64,000 bases of DNA, taken from assembly GCF_002368115.1 (NCBI RefSeq), contig NZ_AP018316.1:2767787-2831786 (forward strand), written 5' to 3'. The position numbers and the translations under genes were made by a program. This DNA comes from Dolichospermum compactum NIES-806 (GTDB lineage: Bacteria; Cyanobacteriota; Cyanobacteriia; Cyanobacteriales; Nostocaceae). Numbering within the stretch: the first letter of the stretch is position 1; each line of letters starts with the position of its first letter. The notes beneath the pieces were generated by a model that ran no database searches, was not told the origin of the DNA, and saw only the letters and a program-made list of their open reading frames with translations. Below are positions 53,227 to 61,933 of the stretch, piece by piece.

Positions 53227-54360
53227 ATGAGTGAACCTTATCTGTTGGCTGCAAGTTTATTAATAGGATTGGTAATACCAACATCAGCACCCCCCCAAAT
53301 AACCAATCTTCCCAAAGATTCTCTATCTTTATTGGATTTAGCCGAGGGTTTCCAGGTTTACGAGGGCAAAAAAAATTCTCCACGTCAAATTGCTGTACCT
53401 GAATTTAGTAATCAAATTGAAAAGTCTTCACCAGCAAAGAAGAGTCTTGTCAAGACTGATAATTCATTACCAGAATTTAGTAGACAAACGCCGGCGACGG
53501 TTGAACAATCATCAGTAATCAGGAAAAACCTCCCCAGCTTAGAGATTCTATTATCAGAATTTAGACAGCATGGGTTATCAGTACCTGTGCAATCATCCTT
53601 TAACTTCAATTCCCCAACGACACCAACTACATCACCTATTTCTGGTAGTCAACTCTACCAGCAAAGATTAGCATCACTTGTATCTGGTCAAATTTATACG
53701 CGCACTGATAATGATGAAAATTTAGAATTGTCCGGGGAATCTAATAAGGCATATAAACTGACTTATCAAGACTGGAAAAGCTTATTAGCTATGGAAGCTA
53801 AAGCTATGGCCAAAGGTCAAGGTGCGAATCGGTTGAGTATTTTAGTAGGTGATTCTTTAAGTTTGTGGTTTCCCAAAGACAAACTACCTACGGGTAAATT
53901 ATGGCTAAATCAAGGTATATCTGGAGACACTTCCGAGGGCGTTTCTAAAAGATTGTCGGCATTTTCTGGCACCAGACCAGATGTAATTTATGTAATGATT
54001 GGGATTAACGATTTACGTAAGGGTGCTACTGACAAGTCGATTTTGGTCAATTCCTCGCGGATTATTCATAGCTTACGTCAGAGTCATGCCAGCAGTCAGA
54101 TTATTGTCCAATCTATTTTACCTGTGCGATCGCAGAAAATCCCTAATAGTCGAATTCGTCATATTAATGCCCAACTGGCTGTAATTGCCCAAAAGCAAGG
54201 GGCTAATTACCTCAATATTCACAATTGGTTTACGGATATTGATGGCAATTTGCGCCCCGAATTAACTACAGATGGATTACATTTATCATTAGCAGGATAT
54301 CAAGTGTGGCAATTTGCACTTGAGCAAATAGAATATAGAGTTGCTAAAATTTACAATTGA
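53227..54360 (+). CDS. Exported SGNH/GDSL hydrolase
   Basis: A 377-residue serine hydrolase. Residues 1-25 are a hydrophobic export or anchor segment (LLAASLLIGLVIPTSA). Residues 26-185 are a Ser/Pro/Asn-rich low-complexity region containing imperfect repeats (LPEFSRQTPA, LLSEFRQHGL). The SGNH domain spans about 195-375: block I GDSLSLW at 208-214, block II LNQGISGDTSEG, block III GINDL at 259-263, and the catalytic pair DGLH (Asp349, His352). It probably deacetylates or hydrolyses an ester on a cell-surface polymer. AAGGAAC precedes the ATG. Confidence 0.85.
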   Translation: MSEPYLLAASLLIGLVIPTSAPPQITNLPKDSLSLLDLAEGFQVYEGKKNSPRQIAVPEFSNQIEKSSPAKKSLVKTDNSLPEFSRQTPATVEQSSVIRKNLPSLEILLSEFRQHGLSVPVQSSFNFNSPTTPTTSPISGSQLYQQRLASLVSGQIYTRTDNDENLELSGESNKAYKLTYQDWKSLLAMEAKAMAKGQGANRLSILVGDSLSLWFPKDKLPTGKLWLNQGISGDTSEGVSKRLSAFSGTRPDVIYVMIGINDLRKGATDKSILVNSSRIIHSLRQSHASSQIIVQSILPVRSQKIPNSRIRHINAQLAVIAQKQGANYLNIHNWFTDIDGNLRPELTTDGLHLSLAGYQVWQFALEQIEYRVAKIYN

Positions 54361-54382
54361 TATATGCAAATTGAATGTATAT

Positions 54383-54478
54383 TAACGTAAGTTACTAGTT
54401 GAGAATAGGCAAGGGGCAAGAGTCAAAAGTAGTTTACCACTGACCACTAACCACTGACCACTAGTAACTTAAGTTATA
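54383..54478. repeat. Palindrome-bounded short tandem repeat
   Basis: GTAAGTTACTAGT and ACTAGTAACTTAAG bracket a core with CCACTGACCACTAACCACTG heptamers, as though a tandem repeat were inserted into a hairpin. It lies just upstream of the next gene's start. Confidence 0.65.
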
Positions 54479-54497
54479 TTATTTCACAGGTCAGGGT

Positions 54498-55412
54498 GTG
54501 AGAGCTATCACTAAATATCAAATGGTAGATCGGATAAATGATATCGCTTGGCAAGCTCACCAGGGCAGCGTGGCGGCAATTATTCAAGTTTTGAATGAAA
54601 GGCTAGTTGTGTCTGGTGTCAGAACTAGAGCAGTTTTTGTTAATGGCATTTTACAACTCTTGTGTGAAGCGGCTACGGTAGAGCAACTGGAGCAATCTGT
54701 CTTAGTGCCAAAAATTCAAGAAATTTTGGACTCACTGACACCACGTCATATTCGCCGAGTTAATATTAGTAGTCGAATTGTTCGAGAAGAGCAATTACTA
54801 TGGTTGGAGGAAATTAACCGCGATAATGATGGTCAATTACTGTGGTTACAGGAAATTACTGTATACCAACCAAATTTATTTAAGCGGTTAATTCCAGAGT
54901 TAACTGAAGTTTATACCAAATCAAGAAAGCCTATTTTAACAAAACCCCAATCTTTGCTAAAGAATCAAGATCAGGGCAAAATTTCTGTCAAAACTTTATT
55001 TCTATGGGTTGCTGGTTTATCTTCAGTAATGTTACTGGCTTGGTTACTAGATTTTCGGTTAGGTAATCCATTGAAGAAGCTGTTGCCATTAGTGGGTTCT
55101 CCTTCTTCTCAAACAGTCAACCAAAGACCGCCAGAATCATCGAATCGTTCTGTGAGCCAAAGTTTTTCGATTCCATCTGATGATCCGTTTGTGGCATCTG
55201 TGAGACTGGCGAACCAGGCAACTGTGACTGGTAAAACGGCTATAACTTCAACTCAGTGGTTGGAATTAGCTGCTACTTGGCAACGGGCTTCTGATTTAAT
55301 GGGTCAGGTCGCACCTAGTCACAGCCGCTATCAGGAAGCACAGATTAGAACTAAGTTGTATAAAAAGTTTAGTGAGGCTGCCCAGAAAGAAGCTCAAAAG
55401 AGTAAATCTTAA
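54498..55412 (+). CDS. Membrane-anchored protein of unknown function
   Basis: A 304-residue protein I cannot name. Residues about 1-130 form a soluble domain (MVDRINDIAWQAHQGSVAAI and TPRHIRRVNISSRIVREEQL) of a type found in cyanobacterial hypothetical proteins. One membrane helix lies at about 168-188 (LFLWVAGLSSVMLLAWLLDF). A Ser/Pro-rich linker and a helical C-terminal domain with WLELAATWQRASDLMGQVAP follow, ending in a Lys/Gln-rich tail. The C-terminal part is probably periplasmic or lumenal. GTG start preceded by CAGGTCAGG. Confidence 0.72.
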   Translation: MRAITKYQMVDRINDIAWQAHQGSVAAIIQVLNERLVVSGVRTRAVFVNGILQLLCEAATVEQLEQSVLVPKIQEILDSLTPRHIRRVNISSRIVREEQLLWLEEINRDNDGQLLWLQEITVYQPNLFKRLIPELTEVYTKSRKPILTKPQSLLKNQDQGKISVKTLFLWVAGLSSVMLLAWLLDFRLGNPLKKLLPLVGSPSSQTVNQRPPESSNRSVSQSFSIPSDDPFVASVRLANQATVTGKTAITSTQWLELAATWQRASDLMGQVAPSHSRYQEAQIRTKLYKKFSEAAQKEAQKSKS

Positions 55413-55554
55413 CAATGTCTGATAGCGAAGCGTGGCGTAAGCCATATCAGGATGTCCAGGATTTAAGGATGAACAGGATGTATTTTTTCTATTCTCGACT
55501 CCTTCTTCCTGACTCCTTGGGCGCAAGCCCTGCGCCCCTACCTCCTGACAGTTT

Positions 55555-55642
55555 TAGGGTGCGTCAGACTGAATAAATCCAGCAAATAAACAGATTATTG
55601 ATATCTGGCGCACCTTCCTAATGTACCGCTTGCGTAAGTCCT
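55555..55642. repeat. Nested inverted-repeat element, copy C
   Basis: TAGGGTGCGTCAGACTGAAT, then an ACAGATTATTGATATCTGGC core and TTGCGTAAGTCCTG at the right end, nearly the same order as copy A at 12900. The left outer end is replaced by a GGGCGCAAGCCCTGCGCCCC hairpin. Confidence 0.78.
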
Positions 55643-55671
55643 GCTGGCTTCACTGTTTCAGCAAGCCCTAT

Positions 55672-56637
55672 TTATTTGCTCATTTCTAACATTCTCTGCA
55701 TGGGTCGCAGTGCGGCTATGCGGATTTCTTCTGGGAGGGTAATTTCTGGGGTGCGGTTTTTCATGGCTAGATAGAGTTTTTCTAGGGTGTTTAGCCGCAT
55801 AAATGGACATTCGTTGCAGTTGCAATCACTTTGGGGGGGTGCGGGAATAAAGTGTTTGTCAGGTGCTAGCTTTTGCATCTGGTGAATGATTCCTGGCTCT
55901 GTAGCCACGATAAATTCTTGACTAGGGCTGGTTTGACAATAATTGAGTAAGGCGGCTGTAGAGCCAATATAACTGGCATGGCGGAGGACGCTGGTTTCAC
56001 ATTCGGGGTGAGCGATCGCTTCTGCATGAGGATGTGTAATTTTTAACTGGACTATTTTCTTTTCGGAAAAGGTTTCATGGACAATACAGCTACCTTGCCA
56101 TAACAGCATTTCCCGTCCTGTTTGTTCCATTACATACCGTCCCAGGTTGCGATCTGGGGCGAAAATAATCGGTTGTTCCTGGGGTATTTGCTGGACAATT
56201 TTCACAGCGTTGGAACTGGTACAGATGATATCGCTCATGGCTTTGATTTGAGCCGAGCAGTTAATATAGGAAATTACCAAATGGTCTGGGTGTGCGTCTT
56301 TGAACTTGGCAAATTCTTGGGGAGGACAACTATCTGCTAAAGAACATCCTGCATTGATATCTGGTAATAAAACCAATTTATCAGGGTTGAGGATTTTGGC
56401 AGTTTCCGCCATGAAGTGAACACCGGCAAAGACAATGACATCGGCTTTGGTATTAGCTGCGGCTCTAGCTAATTGTAAGGAATCGCCAATGAAATCGGCA
56501 ATATCTTGAATGTCAGGATCTTGATAGTAGTGGGCTAATATCACTGCATTCAGTTCTGTTTTGAGATCCGCAATGGCGGCAAATAAATCTAAGGGTAAAA
56601 TGCCTGATTTTGGTTGAGTAAGTGTAGTTGTAAACAC
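55672..56637 (-). CDS. nadA: Quinolinate synthase A
   Basis: A 321-residue [4Fe-4S] enzyme that condenses iminoaspartate with dihydroxyacetone phosphate to quinolinate in NAD synthesis. Cluster cysteines are in NAGCSLADSC, HPECETSV and CNCNECPFMRL. The substrate-binding block AVILAHYYQDPDIQDIADFI and IGDSLQLA are present. I use GTG 56637 (MFTTTLTQP), matching the start of cyanobacterial homologs; a TTG at 56685 would add 16 residues with no known role. It is monocistronic, and nadB and nadC are not in view. Confidence 0.93.
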   Translation of the reverse strand: MFTTTLTQPKSGILPLDLFAAIADLKTELNAVILAHYYQDPDIQDIADFIGDSLQLARAAANTKADVIVFAGVHFMAETAKILNPDKLVLLPDINAGCSLADSCPPQEFAKFKDAHPDHLVISYINCSAQIKAMSDIICTSSNAVKIVQQIPQEQPIIFAPDRNLGRYVMEQTGREMLLWQGSCIVHETFSEKKIVQLKITHPHAEAIAHPECETSVLRHASYIGSTAALLNYCQTSPSQEFIVATEPGIIHQMQKLAPDKHFIPAPPQSDCNCNECPFMRLNTLEKLYLAMKNRTPEITLPEEIRIAALRPMQRMLEMSK

Positions 56638-56759
56638 AATTAAAAACTGCTTTTTTGTACAATTAAGATTACCTTGTAAATTCAATTATAGTAGTTTTTA
56701 CCAAAAAGAGTGAGGGATTGATTCTAGCAATTTATAAGGGAAATGCCGAAAACCCTTGA

Positions 56760-56786
56760 AGATGTAGCTTCCTAAGTCAGCTACAT
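56760..56786. other. Hairpin in nadA-phosphoesterase gap
   Basis: GATGTAGCT-TCCTAAGTC-AGCTACATC, a perfect 9-bp stem, within the 56686-57118 gap that also holds the tnpB relic. Confidence 0.5.
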
Positions 56787-56926
56787 CTGTGCTTTAGACA
56801 AGGGATGAAGGCTAGAGGCAGGATTTATCCTGCATTGATTTTAATCCATATTCGTGATACAACTATATTGTCACTAAAGACGTAAAAAGCTACCGAGGGA
56901 CTCTCGGAAAGTTACGCTTGTCAGAT

Positions 56927-57064
56927 ATGATTTCGCCCGCCAAGTCCAACGAAATCAGGGCAAGAACCCAAATATTTAAGGCAGTGCCTGAAACTGGGAT
57001 AACTGAGGGATATAGACTGAAACTCTCTATAGAATCTCCGCGTCTTTAGACCGGAGAGTGTCAA
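56927..57064 (+). mobile_element. IS200/IS605-type remnant: tnpB 3' end and right-end hairpin
   Basis: The frame from 56927 ends AVPETGITEGYRLKLSIESP-RL with TAG at 57047-57049, resembling C-termini of cyanobacterial TnpB proteins. It is immediately followed by the hairpin CTCCGCGTCTTTAGACCGGA and GAGAGTGTCAA, like IS605 right ends that also form the 3' part of the omega RNA. No TnpA, TnpB body or zinc finger remains. Assignment is from memory of such ends. Confidence 0.5.
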
Positions 57065-57118
57065 GTCCAAATCCGGTGGAGTTTCATATCCTGGAGATAT
57101 ACGGCTTTTTAAAGTGGC

Positions 57119-58048
57119 ATGACCAGTCAGAAAAATCAATCAAAACCTATCAAAATTGCTGTAATTGGCGATGTTCACGACCAATGGGAAGTAGAGGACG
57201 GCATAGCACTCCAGCATCTCAATGTTGACTTGGCGCTATTTGTCGGTGATTTCGGGAATGAGTCGGTGGAAGTGGTAAAAGCGATCGCTTCTCTGGATCT
57301 TCCCAAAGCGGCGGTAATGGGCAACCACGATGCCTGGTACTCGGCGACTGAATGGGGACGCAAAAAATGTCCTTATGACCGCACGAAGGAAGACTGGGTA
57401 CAGGAACAGCTAGATTTATTAGGTTCTGCTCAAGTCGGTTATGGTAAGTTAGATTTCCCTCAGTGGAATTTAACTGTGGTGGGTGGTCGTCCTTTTACCT
57501 GGGGAGGACCCGAATGGCGATTTGCCCAAATGTGTCAAGAACGCTATGGTGTCTCTAGTTTGGAGGAATCCGCAGATAAAATTGTTAAGGTAGTAAAAAG
57601 TGTTACTTGTGATCATATTATTTTTCTCGGACACAATGGACCGAGCGGTTTAGGCGATCGCGCTGAGGACCCTTGTGGCAAAGATTGGCATCCTATCGGT
57701 GGTGATTTTGGTGATCCTGATTTAGCGGAAGCAATTTCTCAAAGTCTCAACCTCAAGAAAACTGTTTCCCTAGTCGCTTTTGGTCATATGCACCGCACAC
57801 TTCGCCATACGAAGAAGCTGCAAAGAAAGGCTGTATTTAGAAGTCCAGAAGGGACTATTTACTTAAATGCTGCCACTGTCCCCCGGATTATTCAGCAAGA
57901 CGGGATGAAGTTACGGAATTTTTCTCTGGTTTCTTTGGAGGATGGTTTGGTAAGAAAAGCTTCTCTAGTTTGGGTGGATCAGGATTACCACATCGCTACT
58001 GAAGAAGTTTTTTATAATTCTTCAGTTTCAGTAGTGCCAATTCTGTAA
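57119..58048 (+). CDS. TIGR04168-type metallophosphoesterase
   Basis: A 309-residue calcineurin-like phosphoesterase of the cyanobacterial and plant group known as TIGR04168. Metal ligands are visible: Asp and His in IGDVHDQW, Asp in LFVGDFGNE, Asn/His in VMGNHDAWY, His in IFLGHNGPSG and His pair in AFGHMHRTLR. The substrate is unknown; it is probably a soluble enzyme acting on a phosphoester. Start is ATG 57119 with only a weak GGAG upstream. The tnpB relic ends 54 bases ahead, so an insertion may have altered its promoter. Confidence 0.85.
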   Translation: MTSQKNQSKPIKIAVIGDVHDQWEVEDGIALQHLNVDLALFVGDFGNESVEVVKAIASLDLPKAAVMGNHDAWYSATEWGRKKCPYDRTKEDWVQEQLDLLGSAQVGYGKLDFPQWNLTVVGGRPFTWGGPEWRFAQMCQERYGVSSLEESADKIVKVVKSVTCDHIIFLGHNGPSGLGDRAEDPCGKDWHPIGGDFGDPDLAEAISQSLNLKKTVSLVAFGHMHRTLRHTKKLQRKAVFRSPEGTIYLNAATVPRIIQQDGMKLRNFSLVSLEDGLVRKASLVWVDQDYHIATEEVFYNSSVSVVPIL

Positions 58049-58106
58049 TTATATGTTATGATGTTATTCGTCAGTTTTTGTGTTACACATTTCTGGCAAA
58101 TAATCT

Positions 58107-58191
58107 GGAGAGGTGGCAGAGTGGTCGAATGCGTCCGACTTGAAATCGGATGAAGTGAAAGCTTCCGGGAGTTCGAATCTCCCCCTCTCCA
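58107..58191 (+). tRNA. tRNA-Ser (anticodon UGA)
   Basis: Acceptor GGAGAGG pairs with CCTCTCC. The D arm is GGCAGAGTGGTCGAATGC, the anticodon stem TCCGA/TCGGA with anticodon TGA at 58141-58143, a long variable arm typical of tRNA-Ser follows, and the T loop is GTTCGAATC. CCA is not encoded. A TTTTTTTATTTTT tract follows as terminator. Confidence 0.95.
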
Positions 58192-58302
58192 TTTTTTTAT
58201 TTTTATCTCACGCAGAGCCGCAGAGTCACAGAGAAGAGCGCAGGTGTTTGATATAGAAATATTAAATCTGCTGTAAGGTAAGTTTCAGCTTTGCTATGAT
58301 TC

Positions 58303-58678
58303 CAGATATAACCCACATTCCGCACTTCAAAATGTCACATATTTATACTTCAAAAAATGTTACCAAATTAGGATAGTTTTATTAAGTATTAATCCTGATT
58401 TGGCGTTGCTGAATTGAGGTATGAAATTCCCAAATTGAATCTTTAAAACTCAAACCTCAGTGCGTCTTTGCTACGGCAGTCGCTCATGGGGGAAACCCCC
58501 AAGACCGCGCTGCCTCGCCTTTGCGTGAGACTAAAATTCATACCCTTAATCAGCAACGCCCCTGATTTTTCCCGGTGGTAATGCGATAGCGAAGCGCTCC
58601 GTAGGAATCGCTATCTGACTATTATTAGCCCTATAATGGTAATCTTGGTGTATTACAAAATGAAGTGCGGAATGTGGG
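58303..58678. repeat. Inverted 17-bp arms flanking 333 bp
   Basis: CCCACATTCCGCACTTC at 58312-58328 recurs inverted at 58662-58678, with CAGATAT also conserved outside both. The right arm lies within the 3' end of the small minus-strand ORF ending at 58653. The interval contains the MITE at 58402. Confidence 0.75.
58402..58560. mobile_element. MITE with 27-bp terminal repeats and 8-bp target duplication
   Basis: GGCGTTGCTGAATTGAGGTA and TACCCTTAATCAGCAACGCC are the inverted ends. The element is flanked on both sides by CCTGATTT (58394-58401 and 58561-58568), a perfect 8-bp target-site duplication. No coding capacity. The centre includes CATGGGGGAAACCCCCAAGA, also found in mfd. Confidence 0.85.
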
Positions 58679-58856
58679 CTGGATATCTGTAAGGTTGATC
58701 ATCAGGAATAGCACCACCAAACCGAATATGTATTCCTGGTAGCCATAAATAAAATCCAGGAATTAACAAATCCATGCTGTAAGCTATTTCCCTCACTGCT
58801 TCATTAGTGGAGTTATTATTTATCAACTTAAAATTGGTGTTTGTAATGTTTAACAT
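58653..58856 (-). CDS. Small unknown protein, 67 residues
   Basis: Encodes MLNITNTNFKLINNNSTNEA, then IAYSMDLLIPGFYLWLPGIH and an aromatic, proline-rich end (YPAHIPHFIL). GGGGAT lies eight bases before the ATG as a possible Shine-Dalgarno. I do not recognise it; the mid-section could be one short amphipathic strand pair rather than a membrane helix. Its 3' end overlaps the inverted repeat arm, so it may be the truncated front of a longer gene. Confidence 0.42.
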   Translation of the reverse strand: MLNITNTNFKLINNNSTNEAVREIAYSMDLLIPGFYLWLPGIHIRFGGAIPDDQPYRYPAHIPHFIL

Positions 58857-59063
58857 AAGTTTTTCATCCCCAATTAGAAATTACTATAAGAGAAATTAGA
58901 AATTAGTTCCCATCCCTATTCTATTTTATAGGCAAAATACTAAATAATATGCCTGTGTTATTATTATCAATAAAGATTTTGGCTAAGTCTTACCTAATAT
59001 TAATTAACCCCCAGACTTAAATTATGAATTAGTCTGAGGGCAATTTACAAACAAGAGATGCTC

Positions 59064-61760
59064 CTAAATCAGTGTATTAACAACAGAAGAAGGTGCTATC
59101 CCATTTTGGGAATCATTGTTAACTGATTGCTGAGGCTGAATTTCTTCCTGTACACCCCGCATCTTAATTAACTTAATCGCCCGGTTGACGCTTTCTGGCA
59201 AAACTACTACCAAACTACCATCGGTAGCCATATCTAAGGCTTTGTTAATAGCTGTGGTTTCATCCAAAATTGATTCAAAGCGGTAATTAGGCTTAACTTG
59301 GGTAATGCCTTCAACAATCAAATCTGAAGCTGAACCACGAGGTCTACCTCTAGTATCATCATCTTCTTTAACAATGATGTAGTCAAAGATATCTGCTGAT
59401 AATCTACCTAGCGTAACAAAGTCTTCGTCACGGCGATCGCCAGGACCACCAATTACACCAATGCGCTGTCCCGTTGTCCAATTACGGACAAATGACCCCA
59501 AAGCCTCGTAACTAGCGGCATTGTGGGCATAATCTACCAAAGCATGGTATTTACCCAAATTAAACAAATTCATCCGGCCTGGGGTCTGACTGACAGAAGC
59601 CCGAAAGCCTCTTAAACCAGCGCGAATTTGCTCAATGGTGACATCCTGAACAAAAGCTGCCAAACTAGCGGCTAAAGCATTAGCAATCATAAATGGCGCT
59701 CTTGCACCCATTGTCAAGGGGATATTTTCTGCCCTTTCGATGCGGTGTGTCCAATCACCTTTGACAATGGACAGATAACCATGTTCATAGACTGCGGCTA
59801 CTCCACCCTGTTGGATATGTTTCCGTACCAGATCCGAGTCTGGATTCATGGTAAAGTAAGCAATGTTCGCCTTAGTCTTTTCTGCCATAGCCGCAACCCG
59901 GTGATCATCCGCATTGAGTACCGCATAACCATCAGGGAAAACAGCTTCAGCAACTACGCTTTTGAGATGGGCTAATTGCTCAATGGTATCTATATCGCCG
60001 ATGCCTAAATGGTCAGCGGACACATTTAATACGACACCTACATTAGCATTTTCAAAACCCAATCCAGAGCGGAGAATACCACCGCGAGCCGATTCCAATA
60101 CGGCTACTTCTACGGTCGGATCTTGAAGGATAACATGGGCACTTTGCGGTCCTGTATTATCTCCCGATTCTACTAAGAAATCACCGATATAAGTACCATC
60201 TGTAGTGGTGTAGCCTACAACCTTACCAGTTTGCTTATAAATATGGGCTAACAGGCGAGTTGTGGTAGTTTTGCCATTCGTACCTGTAACTGAAAGTATA
60301 GGAATGCGGCTAGATTGTTCATTGGGGAACAGCATATCCATAACTGCGCCGGCGACATTGCGGGGGATGCCAATACTGGGGGCAACGTGCATTCGGAAAC
60401 CAGGGGCAGCATTGACTTCAACAATTACACCGTCTAATTCTCTCAAGGGACGGCTAATATCTGAGGTTACGATATCTATACCAGCCACATCTAAGCCGAT
60501 AATTCTGACTATCCGTTGTGCTAACCAGCGATTTTCGGGGTGAATTTCGTCTGTGCGATCTACAGCACTACCACCTGTACTTAAGTTGGCTGTAGCTCTT
60601 AAATAACAAATTGCTCCCTGGGGTGGTACACTGTTGATGGTGTACCCTTGTCTATCTAGGAGTTGGTAGCTTGTACGGTCTAGTTCAATTTTTGTCAAGA
60701 CGTTATCATGACCTTCACCACGTTTAGGGTCAAGGTTGGTTTCTTCAATTAGTTCTATAATTGTAGATTTGCCATTACCCACGACATGGGCAGGAGTTCT
60801 CTCTGCTACAGCAACTACCTTGCCATTGACTACTAATACTCGATGATCCCGTCCCACATAATATCGCTCAACAATGATTGAGCGAGATACTTGTCGAGCC
60901 ATTTCATAAGCTGCTTCTGCGTCTTCCCAGTTGCGGATATCAATGGTGATCCCTCGTCCATGATTGCCGTCTAAAGGTTTAATCACGATGGGATAACCGC
61001 CAACATATTCAATGGCTTCTTCTAAATCATCAAAGAAATTGATGACTGTACCTCTGGGGACTGGTACACCGTTGGCATCGAGAATCCGTTTAGTAGCTTC
61101 TTTATCACCAGCTAGTTCTACACCAAGAATGCCTGTGTTATTGGTCATTGTGGCTTGAATCCGTTTTTGGTGGATACCATAGCCCAATTGAATTAAGAAT
61201 CTAGCTGGTAAAGGCATCCAAGGAATACCTTTTTTCTCCGCTTCTTTGATAATGGCTTCTGTGGACGGGCCTAGTGAAGCATCACGCCAAAAGTCTTTGA
61301 GGTCTTGAACGTCTTGCTCTAGTTCGGCTTTGGGATAACGTCCCCGGTCAATAATACTTTGACATAGCCTGACTGCTGCCCGGGCTGCATAGCGACCCGC
61401 TTCTTCATTTAGGTACTCAATCACTACCTGGTAAATGCCAGGTGTGACGGTTTCACGGGTGCGACCGAAACCTACGTGCATTCCCGCTAATTCCTGGAGT
61501 TCTAAGGCTACGTGTTCCACTATATGACCCATCATGGTGCCTTCTCGCACCCGCATTAGAAAACCACCACGACAGCCTGGGGAGCAGTAGTGACCCTCTA
61601 GACTTGGCAGTGCCTCTACTAATCCTTCATAAAAGCCAGGTATTTCATTTGAGGGGGTTTCGGCAATGTTGTCTAAGTCTAGGCGCATAACGATCAGTTT
61701 GTGCCGTCGAATGCTCCAGTAATTTGGGCCGCGTAAGGTCTGGATCTTGAGGATTCTCAT
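59064..61760 (-). CDS. cphA: Cyanophycin synthetase
   Basis: An 898-residue enzyme that polymerises aspartate and arginine into cyanophycin, the nitrogen reserve of cyanobacteria. The N-terminal domain (1-160) begins MRILKIQTLRGPNYWSIRRH. The ATP-grasp domain (about 220-470) has VIKPLDGNHGRGITIDI and adds arginine. The Mur-ligase-like domain (about 480-870) has the P-loop SVTGTNGKTTTTRLLAHI and adds aspartate. I take ATG 61760 as start, as in homologs, over an upstream codon ten residues earlier. cphB is directly upstream (173 bp), so a cphB-cphA operon is likely. Confidence 0.96.
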   Translation of the reverse strand: MRILKIQTLRGPNYWSIRRHKLIVMRLDLDNIAETPSNEIPGFYEGLVEALPSLEGHYCSPGCRGGFLMRVREGTMMGHIVEHVALELQELAGMHVGFGRTRETVTPGIYQVVIEYLNEEAGRYAARAAVRLCQSIIDRGRYPKAELEQDVQDLKDFWRDASLGPSTEAIIKEAEKKGIPWMPLPARFLIQLGYGIHQKRIQATMTNNTGILGVELAGDKEATKRILDANGVPVPRGTVINFFDDLEEAIEYVGGYPIVIKPLDGNHGRGITIDIRNWEDAEAAYEMARQVSRSIIVERYYVGRDHRVLVVNGKVVAVAERTPAHVVGNGKSTIIELIEETNLDPKRGEGHDNVLTKIELDRTSYQLLDRQGYTINSVPPQGAICYLRATANLSTGGSAVDRTDEIHPENRWLAQRIVRIIGLDVAGIDIVTSDISRPLRELDGVIVEVNAAPGFRMHVAPSIGIPRNVAGAVMDMLFPNEQSSRIPILSVTGTNGKTTTTRLLAHIYKQTGKVVGYTTTDGTYIGDFLVESGDNTGPQSAHVILQDPTVEVAVLESARGGILRSGLGFENANVGVVLNVSADHLGIGDIDTIEQLAHLKSVVAEAVFPDGYAVLNADDHRVAAMAEKTKANIAYFTMNPDSDLVRKHIQQGGVAAVYEHGYLSIVKGDWTHRIERAENIPLTMGARAPFMIANALAASLAAFVQDVTIEQIRAGLRGFRASVSQTPGRMNLFNLGKYHALVDYAHNAASYEALGSFVRNWTTGQRIGVIGGPGDRRDEDFVTLGRLSADIFDYIIVKEDDDTRGRPRGSASDLIVEGITQVKPNYRFESILDETTAINKALDMATDGSLVVVLPESVNRAIKLIKMRGVQEEIQPQQSVNNDSQNGIAPSSVVNTLI

Positions 61761-61933
61761 GGGAATAGGTAGATGGAGATTCGTAACCAAAATTCTAGTT
61801 TTTTGCTGGAATTGACCGCTAAATTTGGCATTTGAAGCAGTTTTTCCTTCTTAGGTGGAATTGATCTAAACTCTAGAAGAAGAAATCAAGATGCGGTCAA
61901 ATCAGTGTAACCTGAGATACTCTATATCTTTCG

